From Tetragenococcus halophilus (GTDB lineage Bacteria; Bacillota; Bacilli; Lactobacillales; Enterococcaceae), in assembly GCF_021474685.1 (NCBI RefSeq), contig NZ_JAKEIT010000002.1:109190-173189 (forward strand): DNA of 64,000 nucleotides. The letters run 5' to 3'. Position 1 is the stretch's first letter, and each line of letters starts with the position of its first letter. The notes beneath the pieces were generated by a model. That model worked only from the letters and a program-made list of their open reading frames with translations, was not told where the DNA came from and did no database searches. Both the position numbers and the translations under genes were made by a program. Positions 44,964 to 53,229 of this stretch are shown here, piece after piece.

Positions 44964-46217
44964 ATGAAAAAACAAGTAAATATCGCTGTCTTAGGCTTAG
45001 GCGTTGTGGCCAACGGTCTTGTTAAAAATTTAATTACAGCAGAAGAAAAAATAAAGCAGCAGACGGGTTTAAGTATTTCGATTGCCAAAGTATTGGTACG
45101 CTCTAAAGAAAAAAAGCAGGGACTAGCACAAAAATATCAGTTAACATTGACTACTGAAGTTGAAGACATTCTTGCTGATCCGACAATTGACATTGTGGTG
45201 GAGCTGATTGGCGGAATTGATTCGGCTAAAGAATGGATAACTCTGGCGTTACAAAGAAAAAAACATGTAGTGACAGCTAACAAAGATTTAATTGCGCGTT
45301 TTGGTAATGAACTTACGGCAATTGCTAAAGCCAATGATGTTTCCTTGTTTTATGAAGCAAGTGTTGCAGGCGGTATTCCGATTTTGCGTAATTTAAATAC
45401 AAGTTTTATGACAGATGAAATTACTGCTATACAAGGAATTTTAAATGGAACCAGTAATTTTATGTTAACGCAAATGAATGAAGCAGGGCTCACCTATGGA
45501 GAAGCTTTAGAGTCTGCTCAAGTTTCTGGTTTTGCTGAATCAGACCCAACAAACGATGTAGATGGCTGGGATGCTGCCTATAAACTAATAATTTTAGTAC
45601 GCTTAGCGCTTAATCAAGATTTAGCATTAGATGACCTAAGTGTTAAAGGGATAGGTGAAATTACTCAGGTTGATAATTTTTACGCCCATGATTTTGGTTA
45701 TCAGATCAAACCGCTTGCTCATGCTCAATTAATAGATGAGGGGATTTACGCTGCGGTAGAGCCGGTTCTTATTCCGCAAACACACCCGTTTGCCTTTGTA
45801 AAAAACGAAATGAATGGTGTGTTTATTGAAAGTAATGTTATTGGTAATTCCTTGCTTTATGGTCCGGGAGCTGGTGCATCGCCGACTGCTGAAAGTGTCC
45901 TTGCAGATATTTTGACTATTGCGAAAAATATGAACAACAAACAGCAGGCATTTCAAATGAGCTCCTCGAATTTGCCAAGTGGTAAGCTTCATAAAGAAGG
46001 ATTAACGAACTATTACTTTTTGCTTACTGATTGCGCTATAGATTTGACGGTCTTTTTAGAAAAACAGCACATAAGACCGATTTCTTTAAAACAGCAAGAA
46101 AATAAAGAGGCAGCTTTTATCAGCAATAAATTAACAGTAGAACAAAAACATGACTTGATAGATAAACTGCAAGAAATCAGCCATGTAAAACAAATATTAA
46201 GTGTTTGGGAGGATTAA
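44964..46217 (+). CDS. hom: Homoserine dehydrogenase
   Basis: This 417-residue enzyme reduces aspartate semialdehyde to homoserine, the branch point for threonine and methionine. The NAD(P)-binding motif is VLGLGVVANGL. VVTANKDLIA and ASVAGGIPIL are conserved, ILNGTSNFML and FAESDPTNDVDGWDAAYK hold catalytic residues. The C-terminal ACT-like regulatory part is present but short. It lies four bases before thrB. No T-box is visible upstream. Confidence 0.95.
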   Translation: MKKQVNIAVLGLGVVANGLVKNLITAEEKIKQQTGLSISIAKVLVRSKEKKQGLAQKYQLTLTTEVEDILADPTIDIVVELIGGIDSAKEWITLALQRKKHVVTANKDLIARFGNELTAIAKANDVSLFYEASVAGGIPILRNLNTSFMTDEITAIQGILNGTSNFMLTQMNEAGLTYGEALESAQVSGFAESDPTNDVDGWDAAYKLIILVRLALNQDLALDDLSVKGIGEITQVDNFYAHDFGYQIKPLAHAQLIDEGIYAAVEPVLIPQTHPFAFVKNEMNGVFIESNVIGNSLLYGPGAGASPTAESVLADILTIAKNMNNKQQAFQMSSSNLPSGKLHKEGLTNYYFLLTDCAIDLTVFLEKQHIRPISLKQQENKEAAFISNKLTVEQKHDLIDKLQEISHVKQILSVWED

Positions 46218-46220
46218 AAA

Positions 46221-47096
46221 ATGAAAATCCGCGTGCCAGCTACAAGTGCTAATCTAGGCCCAGGTTTTGATTCTTGCGGTATTGCTTTATCTAGTTATTT
46301 AACTATTGAGGTTATTGAAGAAGACAGTAAGTGGAGAGTGGATCATGAGCTGGGAGATGAAATTCCAAAAGATGAAGAAAATCTCTTGATACAAATAGCC
46401 AAAAAAGTTGCACCAACAATAAAACCGCATCATTTAAAAATGACAAGTACTATTCCAATTGCTCGAGGTTTAGGAAGTAGTTCTTCGGTGATCGTAGCAG
46501 GGATTGAGCTAGCCAATCGTTTAGAAAACTTAAATTTGACTGAGCGGCAAAAAATAGAAATCGCTACTTCTATTGAAGGTCACCCTGATAACTGTGCACC
46601 AGCGATTTGTGGTGATTTTGTTGTGGCTAGCCACTTTTTTAGAAAAGATCAGCCTATCATTCACTATGTAAAACATTACTTTCCTGAATGCCGGATTATT
46701 GCCTATATCCCAAATTCGCAAGTGCTGACTAAAGAAAGCCGTAGTGTATTACCTGAGAATATTCCCTTTGCTGAAGCAGTAAAAGCTAGTTCGATCGCAA
46801 ATGTTATGATCGCAGCTATTTTAAATGGTGATCTAATACTTACAGGAAAAATGATGGAACAAGATCAATGGCATGAAGCCTATCGTGAAAAATTTGTTCC
46901 GCATTTAACAACAATTCGCCAAATTGTAAGGCAAAATGAAGGTTACGCGGCATTTCTTAGTGGAGCAGGTCCTACAGTTTTAATTTTAGCGAGTGAAGAA
47001 AAAGCGGATATGATAACATTTGAATTGGAGCAAATGGCAGGATCAGCGCAGATCGAACAGCTATCTTTGGATCGAGAGGGCGTACAGGTGTTTTAA
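46221..47096 (+). CDS. thrB: Homoserine kinase
   Basis: This 291-residue GHMP kinase phosphorylates homoserine on the way to threonine. The N-terminal VPATSANLGPGFDSCGIAL is the substrate-binding signature, and PIARGLGSSSSVIVAG is the ATP-binding loop. The C-terminal GAGPTVLIL is the third GHMP motif. It is coupled to hom; thrC is not in the window. GGAGG lies just upstream of the ATG. Confidence 0.95.
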   Translation: MKIRVPATSANLGPGFDSCGIALSSYLTIEVIEEDSKWRVDHELGDEIPKDEENLLIQIAKKVAPTIKPHHLKMTSTIPIARGLGSSSSVIVAGIELANRLENLNLTERQKIEIATSIEGHPDNCAPAICGDFVVASHFFRKDQPIIHYVKHYFPECRIIAYIPNSQVLTKESRSVLPENIPFAEAVKASSIANVMIAAILNGDLILTGKMMEQDQWHEAYREKFVPHLTTIRQIVRQNEGYAAFLSGAGPTVLILASEEKADMITFELEQMAGSAQIEQLSLDREGVQVF

Positions 47097-47111
47097 AGGT
47101 TGTGACATAAA

Positions 47112-47172
47112 TAAAAAAATCCGAACTATATTGGATAAGGACAGCTATCTTCCTTTATAGTTCGGATATCTT
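47112..47172. terminator. Terminator between thrB and the PPDK regulator gene
   Basis: ATCCGAACTATA pairs perfectly with TATAGTTCGGAT across a long loop, with A/T-rich flanks. It lies between convergent genes and can serve both. Confidence 0.8.
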
Positions 47173-47202
47173 TATCGGCAAAAATGATGTTAGAAAGCTT
47201 TT

Positions 47203-48066
47203 TTAAACTTCATCGATTTCTTCTTCTGAACCATAATAACTATGATCTTCTAAGTCTAACTCATTTAAAATAACAGAGGCGGTTTCTTCGATAGATAGAG
47301 AAGCAACATTGATGGTAATACAACCTAATTTTTCGTAAAGGTCTTTGGCAAAGTTTAATTCTTCTTTGATCTTATCGATATCTGAGTAGGCAGAATCAGG
47401 ATTAAGTCCGTAAGCGATCATACGCTCTTTTCGGATGGTATTAAGCACTTCAGGATCATTGGTCAGTCCCACGATTTTATTAGAATCTACTTCCCAGATT
47501 TGTTTTGGAATATGGGCTTGCGGAACAATGGGTAAATTTGCGACTTTAAGGTTTTTATTTGCTAAAAATAAGCTTAAAGGCGTTTTGGAGGTACGAGATA
47601 CACCTAGCAAAACAACATCTGCTTCTAAAAAGCCGCGTGGATCTTTTCCATCATCGTATTTAACCGCAAATTCCATCGATTTAATGCGTCTAAAGTAGTT
47701 TTTGTCTAGGTGATGCATTGCTCCTGGTTCATTTGACGGCGCTACTCCAGTTCTTTTTTCGACTTCTACGACAGGCGGCGTTAAAACATCAAACTGATAT
47801 AGCTGATGCTTATCGCAAAACTGATGTGTAATTTCTACTAAATGTTTATTAATCAAAGTATGCAAAATAATAGCGTGATGCTTTTTGGCATCTTTTAGTG
47901 CTTTAAGTAGTGATTCATCTGTTGTAATAAATGTACGTCTAAATAAGACAAATTCGACTGTTGGGTATTGTGCCATAGTAGCCTGAGCTAACTTTGAAGC
48001 AGTTTCTCCAGCAGAATCAGAAATGACAAATATCGTCATATTTTGTTTATTATTATCTTCTGGCAT
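47203..48066 (-). CDS. Pyruvate,phosphate dikinase regulatory protein (DUF299 kinase/phosphorylase)
   Basis: This 287-residue member of the DUF299 family reversibly phosphorylates PPDK or PEP synthase with ADP. The N-terminus IFVISDSAGETASKLA and the P-loop-like LLGVSRTSKTPLS are the family signatures. No dikinase gene lies in the window. The start is ATG at 48066 with GAGGG upstream; the longer frame to 48156 begins inside the divergent promoter region. It is divergent from the Fur-family gene. Confidence 0.92.
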   Translation of the reverse strand: MPEDNNKQNMTIFVISDSAGETASKLAQATMAQYPTVEFVLFRRTFITTDESLLKALKDAKKHHAIILHTLINKHLVEITHQFCDKHQLYQFDVLTPPVVEVEKRTGVAPSNEPGAMHHLDKNYFRRIKSMEFAVKYDDGKDPRGFLEADVVLLGVSRTSKTPLSLFLANKNLKVANLPIVPQAHIPKQIWEVDSNKIVGLTNDPEVLNTIRKERMIAYGLNPDSAYSDIDKIKEELNFAKDLYEKLGCITINVASLSIEETASVILNELDLEDHSYYGSEEEIDEV

Positions 48067-48157
48067 ATACTTATCCCTCGCTTGCAATTTAATTATGAAT
48101 ATTATAACATATATTAGAAGGTTGAATCGAAATGATTTTGCTTTGGAGGGAATCAAA

Positions 48158-48598
48158 ATGGAAAATCAATCAGCGGTCAAAGTAGCCGTGCAACAAATGA
48201 AAGATTATGGATTCAAATATACTAAAAAAAGAGAAACGATTATTGCTTATCTAGCAAAAGCCAATCGCTATGTTGCAGCAAAGGAATTACATGAATTTTT
48301 AACGCAAAAATATTCAGGAATTAGTTACGATACTATCTATCGTAACCTACGTGATTTTGCTTCGATCGGTATTTTAGAAGATACTGAATTAGACGGAGAA
48401 ATGAAATTTCGATTTAATTGTTCACTTCAAGGAGCCGAGCATCATCACCATCATTTTATTTGTTTAATTTGTGGTAAAACCAAAGAAGTGACAACTTGCC
48501 CGATGGATTTTTTCCAAGAACAGTTAGCTGGGTGCACGATCGAAAGTCATCGTTTTGAAATCTATGGACGTTGTGAAGAATGTCAGAATATCGCCTGA
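48158..48598 (+). CDS. Fur-family metal-dependent regulator
   Basis: This 146-residue repressor has a winged-helix N-domain (KYTKKRETIIAYL, GISYDTIYRNLRDF). The C-terminal dimer domain has HHHHFICLICGKT and GRCEECQ, giving the two CxxC pairs of a structural zinc site and His/Glu ligands of the sensory site. Whether it senses iron, zinc or peroxide cannot be decided; the sequence looks most like Fur/Zur. The ATG at 48158 follows GGAGGG; the longer frame starts in the promoter region. Confidence 0.9.
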   Translation: MENQSAVKVAVQQMKDYGFKYTKKRETIIAYLAKANRYVAAKELHEFLTQKYSGISYDTIYRNLRDFASIGILEDTELDGEMKFRFNCSLQGAEHHHHHFICLICGKTKEVTTCPMDFFQEQLAGCTIESHRFEIYGRCEECQNIA

Positions 48599-48686
48599 AA
48601 GATGATTAAGTTTTATTTTAGGCTAGTAAGTTCACATTTATAATTAAAAATAATAATTGCAGATATATCATTAACTTCCTTGCAAG

Positions 48687-48712
48687 CAACAGAAGCAAAC
48701 TTCTGTTTGTTT
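48687..48712 (+). terminator. Possible terminator after the Fur-family gene
   Basis: AACAGAAG pairs with CTTCTGTT around CAAA, followed by TGTTTG rather than a clean T run. Confidence 0.5.
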
Positions 48713-48754
48713 GAAAGGATGTTTTACTTAACAAAAGGGGGAATTATCCATTTT

Positions 48755-50035
48755 ATGGATTCGAGTCAGTTAACAAGTATTATTCTATTTTTTGCTTGTT
48801 TACTTTTTTCAGCATATTTTTCATCTTCGGAAACAGCCTTTACTTCTTTAAGTGCAGTTCGTTTAAAAAATGAAGCTGAAAAAGGCGATAAGAAAGCTAG
48901 TCAAGCAATCAAATTACAAGAAAAATTTGAGCCTTTATTATCGACAGTTTTGATAGGGAATAATTTAGTAAATATTGCAAGTTCTGCTATTGCAACCGTC
49001 TTTTTTGTCAATATTTTTCCTGTTTACGGTGCAACAGTTGCTACTATTACTACGACAGTTTTAATGCTACTATTCAGCGAAATTACACCTAAACTGTTAG
49101 CTAAACTAGCACCAGAACAAGTGGCAAAATTTTCAGCGCCTATATTACGCTTTGTGATGTTTATTTTTAGTCCCCTTGTTTGGTTATTGAGTAAGTGGCA
49201 AGAGGGTGTTAAAAAGTTGGTTTCTGTAGACGGTGAACAATCTATTAGTGAGGCGGAATTACTTTCTTTAGTGGACGAAGCTAGAGTCGAAGGAAGTATA
49301 GAAAATGAGGAACATAGCTTAGTTAAAGCGGCGATTGAATTTGATGATGTCGATATTTCTTCGATTTTAACACCTAGAGTAGACGTGGTGAGTGTTGATA
49401 TTGAAGATTCCGATGAAAAGATTGAACAAACTTTTGAGCATAATGTTTATTCTCGCTTAGTTGTGTATGAAGAAACCATAGATAATGCTATTGGTGTTCT
49501 TCATGAAAAAGATTTTCATAGATATTTGCGGGCAAAAGAAAGAAATGAATCAAAAGTTCCTACGATCGCTGGCTTACTTTCTGAAGTATTGTATGTGCCC
49601 CCGACTATAAAGCTAGCTGACTTATTAAAAATGATGCAACGTGATAAAAATCATTTGGCTATCGTTGTAGATGAGTACGGAGGAACACTTGGTTTGGCAA
49701 CAATGGAAGATGCTTTAGAAGAACTGGTCGGAGAAATTTGGGATGAAACTGACGTTGTACAAGAAGAAATAGAAACCATTGAAGAAGGAAAGACTTACAA
49801 GATCAGAGGCTCTTATTCATTAGATAAGTTGTTTGATCTATTAAACATTCACAGCAAGGAAGAATGGTTATCCAATACAGTGAGTGGTTTTGTTATTGAG
49901 CAATTAGAAAAAGTTCCCGACGTCAACGATTCTTTTACTTTTGGACAGCTATACGTCAAGGTACTTGATGTAAAAAATCGACGCGTCAATAAAGTTTTAG
50001 TTGAAAAACTTCCTGCTAAAGAAGATGAACAGTAA
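48755..50035 (+). CDS. CNNM/CorC-family membrane protein (hemolysin-like)
   Basis: This 426-residue protein has an N-terminal CNNM/DUF21 membrane domain with about four helices (AYFSSSETAFTSLS at its start). Two CBS domains follow (about 195-320, including LTPRVDVVSV and AIVVDEYGGTLG), then a C-terminal CorC_HlyC domain. The family is now linked to magnesium or other divalent-ion transport, not hemolysis. The ATG at 48755 is preceded by AAAAGGGGG at rather long spacing, so the exact start is not firm. Confidence 0.88.
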   Translation: MDSSQLTSIILFFACLLFSAYFSSSETAFTSLSAVRLKNEAEKGDKKASQAIKLQEKFEPLLSTVLIGNNLVNIASSAIATVFFVNIFPVYGATVATITTTVLMLLFSEITPKLLAKLAPEQVAKFSAPILRFVMFIFSPLVWLLSKWQEGVKKLVSVDGEQSISEAELLSLVDEARVEGSIENEEHSLVKAAIEFDDVDISSILTPRVDVVSVDIEDSDEKIEQTFEHNVYSRLVVYEETIDNAIGVLHEKDFHRYLRAKERNESKVPTIAGLLSEVLYVPPTIKLADLLKMMQRDKNHLAIVVDEYGGTLGLATMEDALEELVGEIWDETDVVQEEIETIEEGKTYKIRGSYSLDKLFDLLNIHSKEEWLSNTVSGFVIEQLEKVPDVNDSFTFGQLYVKVLDVKNRRVNKVLVEKLPAKEDEQ

Positions 50036-50060
50036 ATTGTAGAAGACAATTAAAGATAGA

Positions 50061-50109
50061 CAAAAAAACTTTCAAGCAAGTGATTGAACGACCATTGCTT
50101 GAAAGTTTT
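50061..50109. terminator. Terminator between the CorC-like and osmoprotectant-binding genes
   Basis: AAACTTTCAAGCAA pairs perfectly with TTGCTTGAAAGTTT, with A and T runs at the ends. It serves both convergent genes. Confidence 0.88.
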
Positions 50110-50110
50110 T

Positions 50111-51031
50111 TTATTTATCTTCAAAGTAATTATTTTCCTGTAAAAACTGTCTGGCAACAATTGAAGGCTCGACTAGATCATTATCTGATTGATAATTTAA
50201 TTCTTGCATGGTTCTTGTGTCTATGGTATCGACAAGTTTATCTAATACTTCTTTACACTCAGGATATTGATCTAAAAGTTCCTGGCTTACAATCATAGTA
50301 GCATCATAAGGTGGAAAGAATTGACGGTCATCTTCTAGCGTCACTAAGTTATTACTAGCTACTCGGCCGTCTGTTGAATAACCTAATACCAGATCAACAC
50401 TACCTGAAGCCACTGCGTCATAAACGAGTCCGATCTGCATAGGTAACATTGTAGCAAAATCAAAGCCGTATTCTTTTATAAACCCTTGGTATCCGTCACC
50501 TGCACGTGTTAGCCAAGGACGATCGGTTCCTACAGTTAATTGATCGGAAATTTTTTCTAGATCGCTAACTTTTTTTAAATCGTATTTCTCAGCTGTGTCT
50601 TCTCTTACCATAAAAGCAAAAGTATTGTCAAAACCATAAGAGGGAAAACGAACTTGATTATAGCGTGATTTGAGTTCTTCTTTTGATACATCAAAGGCTT
50701 TTTTCGGATCTTTGATCGCGTCCATTTGTAAAATAGTAGTAATGTCTGTTCCAGTGTATCTGCCAGCGGAAATATCAACATCTCCATTATTTAGTGCTTG
50801 TTGGTCAATTTGGGCAGTACCTAAATTATTGATCACACTAGTCTCATAATCAGTGTAGTGTTCGATCATTCCATCAACAAGTCCGGCTAAAATTTGAGTC
50901 TCTGTGGTGATTCCTCCTGAAATAGAAATGACGTTATCGTCCTTATTAGAAGGCAATCCTGGTAAAGAAGAGCACCCGGATAAAAATATGAAACAAGATA
51001 ACAAGAAGAAAATACTTTTTATTTTTTTCAT
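50111..51031 (-). CDS. Osmoprotectant ABC transporter binding lipoprotein (OpuCC/OsmF-like)
   Basis: This 306-residue lipoprotein has lipobox LSGC and the periplasmic-binding fold of the OpuC/OpuF group, which takes up glycine betaine, choline and related solutes. The typical SGGITTETQILAGLVDGMIE, NNLGTAQIDQQALNNGDVDI and DLVLGYSTDGRV segments are present. The conserved ligand cage cannot be scored by eye. No ATPase or permease genes lie next to it, so it is a stand-alone binding protein. Confidence 0.85.
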   Translation of the reverse strand: MKKIKSIFFLLSCFIFLSGCSSLPGLPSNKDDNVISISGGITTETQILAGLVDGMIEHYTDYETSVINNLGTAQIDQQALNNGDVDISAGRYTGTDITTILQMDAIKDPKKAFDVSKEELKSRYNQVRFPSYGFDNTFAFMVREDTAEKYDLKKVSDLEKISDQLTVGTDRPWLTRAGDGYQGFIKEYGFDFATMLPMQIGLVYDAVASGSVDLVLGYSTDGRVASNNLVTLEDDRQFFPPYDATMIVSQELLDQYPECKEVLDKLVDTIDTRTMQELNYQSDNDLVEPSIVARQFLQENNYFEDK

Positions 51032-51183
51032 AATATTAGCTCCTTTATCAGAATAGTTTTTAAGGCTTTTTTTAAGTATGCTTGAAAGTAAGAAAAATTA
51101 CAACTGATACATCCGGCATGTTTTAATAGTGCTCTGTAAATTGCAGTTGTTATAAAAAACAATTTTGCTTTTGCGAAAACAGC

Positions 51184-51212
51184 TTGACACATTTTCGAGA
51201 GTTAGCTATAAT
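51184..51212 (+). promoter_or_regulatory. Strong promoter upstream of rpsU
   Basis: TTGACA (51184-51189), a 17-base spacer and TATAAT (51207-51212): a full consensus promoter, about 85 bases before rpsU. Confidence 0.88.
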
Positions 51213-51297
51213 TTTCATTGGACAGTGATGTTATTGGAATGATTATTTATTCCGTAACAAGAACGGTTACTATTTGAGCTCGGAGGGAGGGAATTAT

Positions 51298-51480
51298 ATG
51301 TCAAAAACAGTCGTTCATAAAAACGAATCTCTTGATGATGCTCTTCGTCGCTTCAAACGTTCCGTTTCAAAAGCAGGTACTTTGCAAGAATCACGGAAAC
51401 GTGAATTTTACGAAAAACCAAGCGTGAAACGTAAGAAAAAATCTGAAGCAGCTAGAAAACGTAGTAAAAAGAAATTTTAA
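51298..51480 (+). CDS. rpsU: Ribosomal protein S21
   Basis: This 60-residue small-subunit protein has the S21 hallmark [21 protein letters not shown] and a very basic tail ending KKKF. The ATG at 51298 follows GGAGGGAGGG. It opens the conserved rpsU-yqeY-phoH region. The strong promoter upstream fits ribosomal demand. Confidence 0.97.
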   Translation: MSKTVVHKNESLDDALRRFKRSVSKAGTLQESRKREFYEKPSVKRKKKSEAARKRSKKKF

Positions 51481-51510
51481 TTTCATCTGTACAGAAGTGG
51501 AGCTGGTAGT

Positions 51511-51960
51511 GTGACACTGCTTACGAAATTAAACGATGATATGAAAGCTGCTATGAAGGGCAAGGATAAAGAGTCTTTACAAGTCATTCGCATGCTCAAA
51601 GCATCGTTGCAAAATGAAAAGATCAACCTTGGTCGTGATTTGACCGATGAAGAAGAATTAGCGATTATCTCACGTGAAATGAAACAACGTCGTGATTCTT
51701 TAGCTGAATTCGAAAAAGTTGGTCGAGATGATTTAGCTGAAAAAACGAAAAGCGAAATTGCAATTGTTGAAAGGTATCTACCTGCTCAACTGACAGAAGA
51801 CGAGATTCGTCAGCTTGTCAGTCAAGCAATTGAGCAGACAGGAGCTAGCTCTCCCAAAGAGTTTGGGAAAGTAATGGGCGTTGTTATGCCTAAAGTAAAA
51901 GGCAAGGCCGATGGCAATCAAGTAAACGCGATCGTCAAAGAGTTATTAAATCAAAAATAA
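51511..51960 (+). CDS. yqeY: YqeY-family protein (GatB/YqeY domain)
   Basis: This 149-residue protein of the YqeY family resembles the tRNA-binding tail of GatB. LLTKLNDDMKAAMKGKDKESL begins it, and PAQLTEDEIRQLV with the C-terminal VMPKVKGKADGNQVN are conserved. The function is not settled; a role in tRNA-linked metabolism is suspected. The start is GTG with a weak GGAG site. It is followed by a terminator at 51964-52005, so phoH starts a new unit. Confidence 0.93.
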   Translation: MTLLTKLNDDMKAAMKGKDKESLQVIRMLKASLQNEKINLGRDLTDEEELAIISREMKQRRDSLAEFEKVGRDDLAEKTKSEIAIVERYLPAQLTEDEIRQLVSQAIEQTGASSPKEFGKVMGVVMPKVKGKADGNQVNAIVKELLNQK

Positions 51961-51963
51961 AGA

Positions 51964-52005
51964 TAAAAGCTGTTGCAAGACTTCTTAAATCTTGGCAACA
52001 GCTTT
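51964..52005 (+). terminator. Terminator after yqeY
   Basis: AAAGCTGTTGCaAGA pairs with TCTtGGCAACAGCTTT (small mismatch), followed by T-rich sequence. Confidence 0.78.
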
Positions 52006-52186
52006 ATTTATTTATGTTAGATAAAAGCAATTTTTCTTTTAGAATATCTATGGTATGATATGGTAGAAACATTGCGGCTAAACACTTGCCGCCTGTGAAA
52101 ATAAATAATGAATGGACGAAAAACAGTGAAAAAAGAATCTTAAAAGATTAGACCTTTGAATAGCTGTGGTAAAAGGAGCGAGTTTT

Positions 52187-53161
52187 TTGACGGAAGATTT
52201 TACGTCTTTTGAATTAAAAGTAACACAACCGCAGGATATGGATTTACTTTTAGGAACCCATGACAAACACGTCAAATTAATAGAAGATGCAACAAAAACG
52301 ACGATACGCGCTCGAGGCGAAGTGATTCAAATTCAAGGCAATCAAACTAGCGTGGATTTGGTAGTAGCGGTATTTCAATCTTTGCAAGAATTAATTAAAC
52401 GTGGCATCGAAATCAATACCCCTGATGTGGTTTCGGCCTTGAATCTAGCAAACCAAGGAGCATTGTCTTCCTTTATCGAAATGTATGAAAAAGAAATTAT
52501 TAAAGACGATAAGGGAAATCCTATCCGAGCGAAAAATTTAGGACAAAAAAGATATATTGAGGCTGTAAATAAGCACGATGTCACTTTTGGTATCGGTCCA
52601 GCTGGAACCGGAAAAACGTTTTTAGCTGTTGTTTTAGCAATCGCGGCTTTAAAAAAAGGAACGGTTAAACGGATTATTTTAACTAGACCAGCCGTAGAAG
52701 CTGGCGAAAGTTTAGGCTTTTTGCCAGGAGATTTAAAAGAAAAAGTGGATCCTTATCTACGTCCGGTGTATGACGCGCTTTACCAAATTTTTGGGGTAGA
52801 ACATACCAACCGTTTGATGGAACGAGGCGTAGTAGAAATCGCTCCTTTAGCTTACATGCGAGGACGTACTTTAGATGATGCCTTTGTTATTTTAGACGAA
52901 GCACAAAATACGACTATAGCTCAAATGAAGATGTTTTTGACACGTTTAGGTTTTCAATCAAAGATGATCGTCAACGGCGATATCAGTCAGATTGACTTGC
53001 CTAAAGGTGCGGTTAGTGGTTTAGTCGATGCGCAAAGGACCTTACACGACATTAAAAATATTGCTTTTGTCAATTTTGACGCTAACGATGTGGTAAGACA
53101 TCCAGTTGTAGCGCAGATTATCGAAGCCTATGATCAAAAAAATAAGAATGAGCTTGATTAA
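52187..53161 (+). CDS. phoH: PhoH-family ATPase
   Basis: This 324-residue PhoH-like protein is thought to act with YbeY in RNA processing. An N-terminal KH-like segment precedes the P-loop ATPase domain with Walker A GPAGTGKTFLA and Walker B VILDEAQNTT. SKMIVNGDISQIDLP is conserved. The start is TTG at 52187, nine bases after AAAGGAG; the GTG at 52166 lies upstream of that site. It heads phoH-pgpH-ybeY-dgkA-era-recO. Confidence 0.95.
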   Translation: MTEDFTSFELKVTQPQDMDLLLGTHDKHVKLIEDATKTTIRARGEVIQIQGNQTSVDLVVAVFQSLQELIKRGIEINTPDVVSALNLANQGALSSFIEMYEKEIIKDDKGNPIRAKNLGQKRYIEAVNKHDVTFGIGPAGTGKTFLAVVLAIAALKKGTVKRIILTRPAVEAGESLGFLPGDLKEKVDPYLRPVYDALYQIFGVEHTNRLMERGVVEIAPLAYMRGRTLDDAFVILDEAQNTTIAQMKMFLTRLGFQSKMIVNGDISQIDLPKGAVSGLVDAQRTLHDIKNIAFVNFDANDVVRHPVVAQIIEAYDQKNKNELD

Positions 53162-53229
53162 AAGTTAGCTTAAGACCTCGGTTTGTTTTATCGAAAGATA
53201 GACAACAGAGGAGGGAGGAAAAGTAAAGC

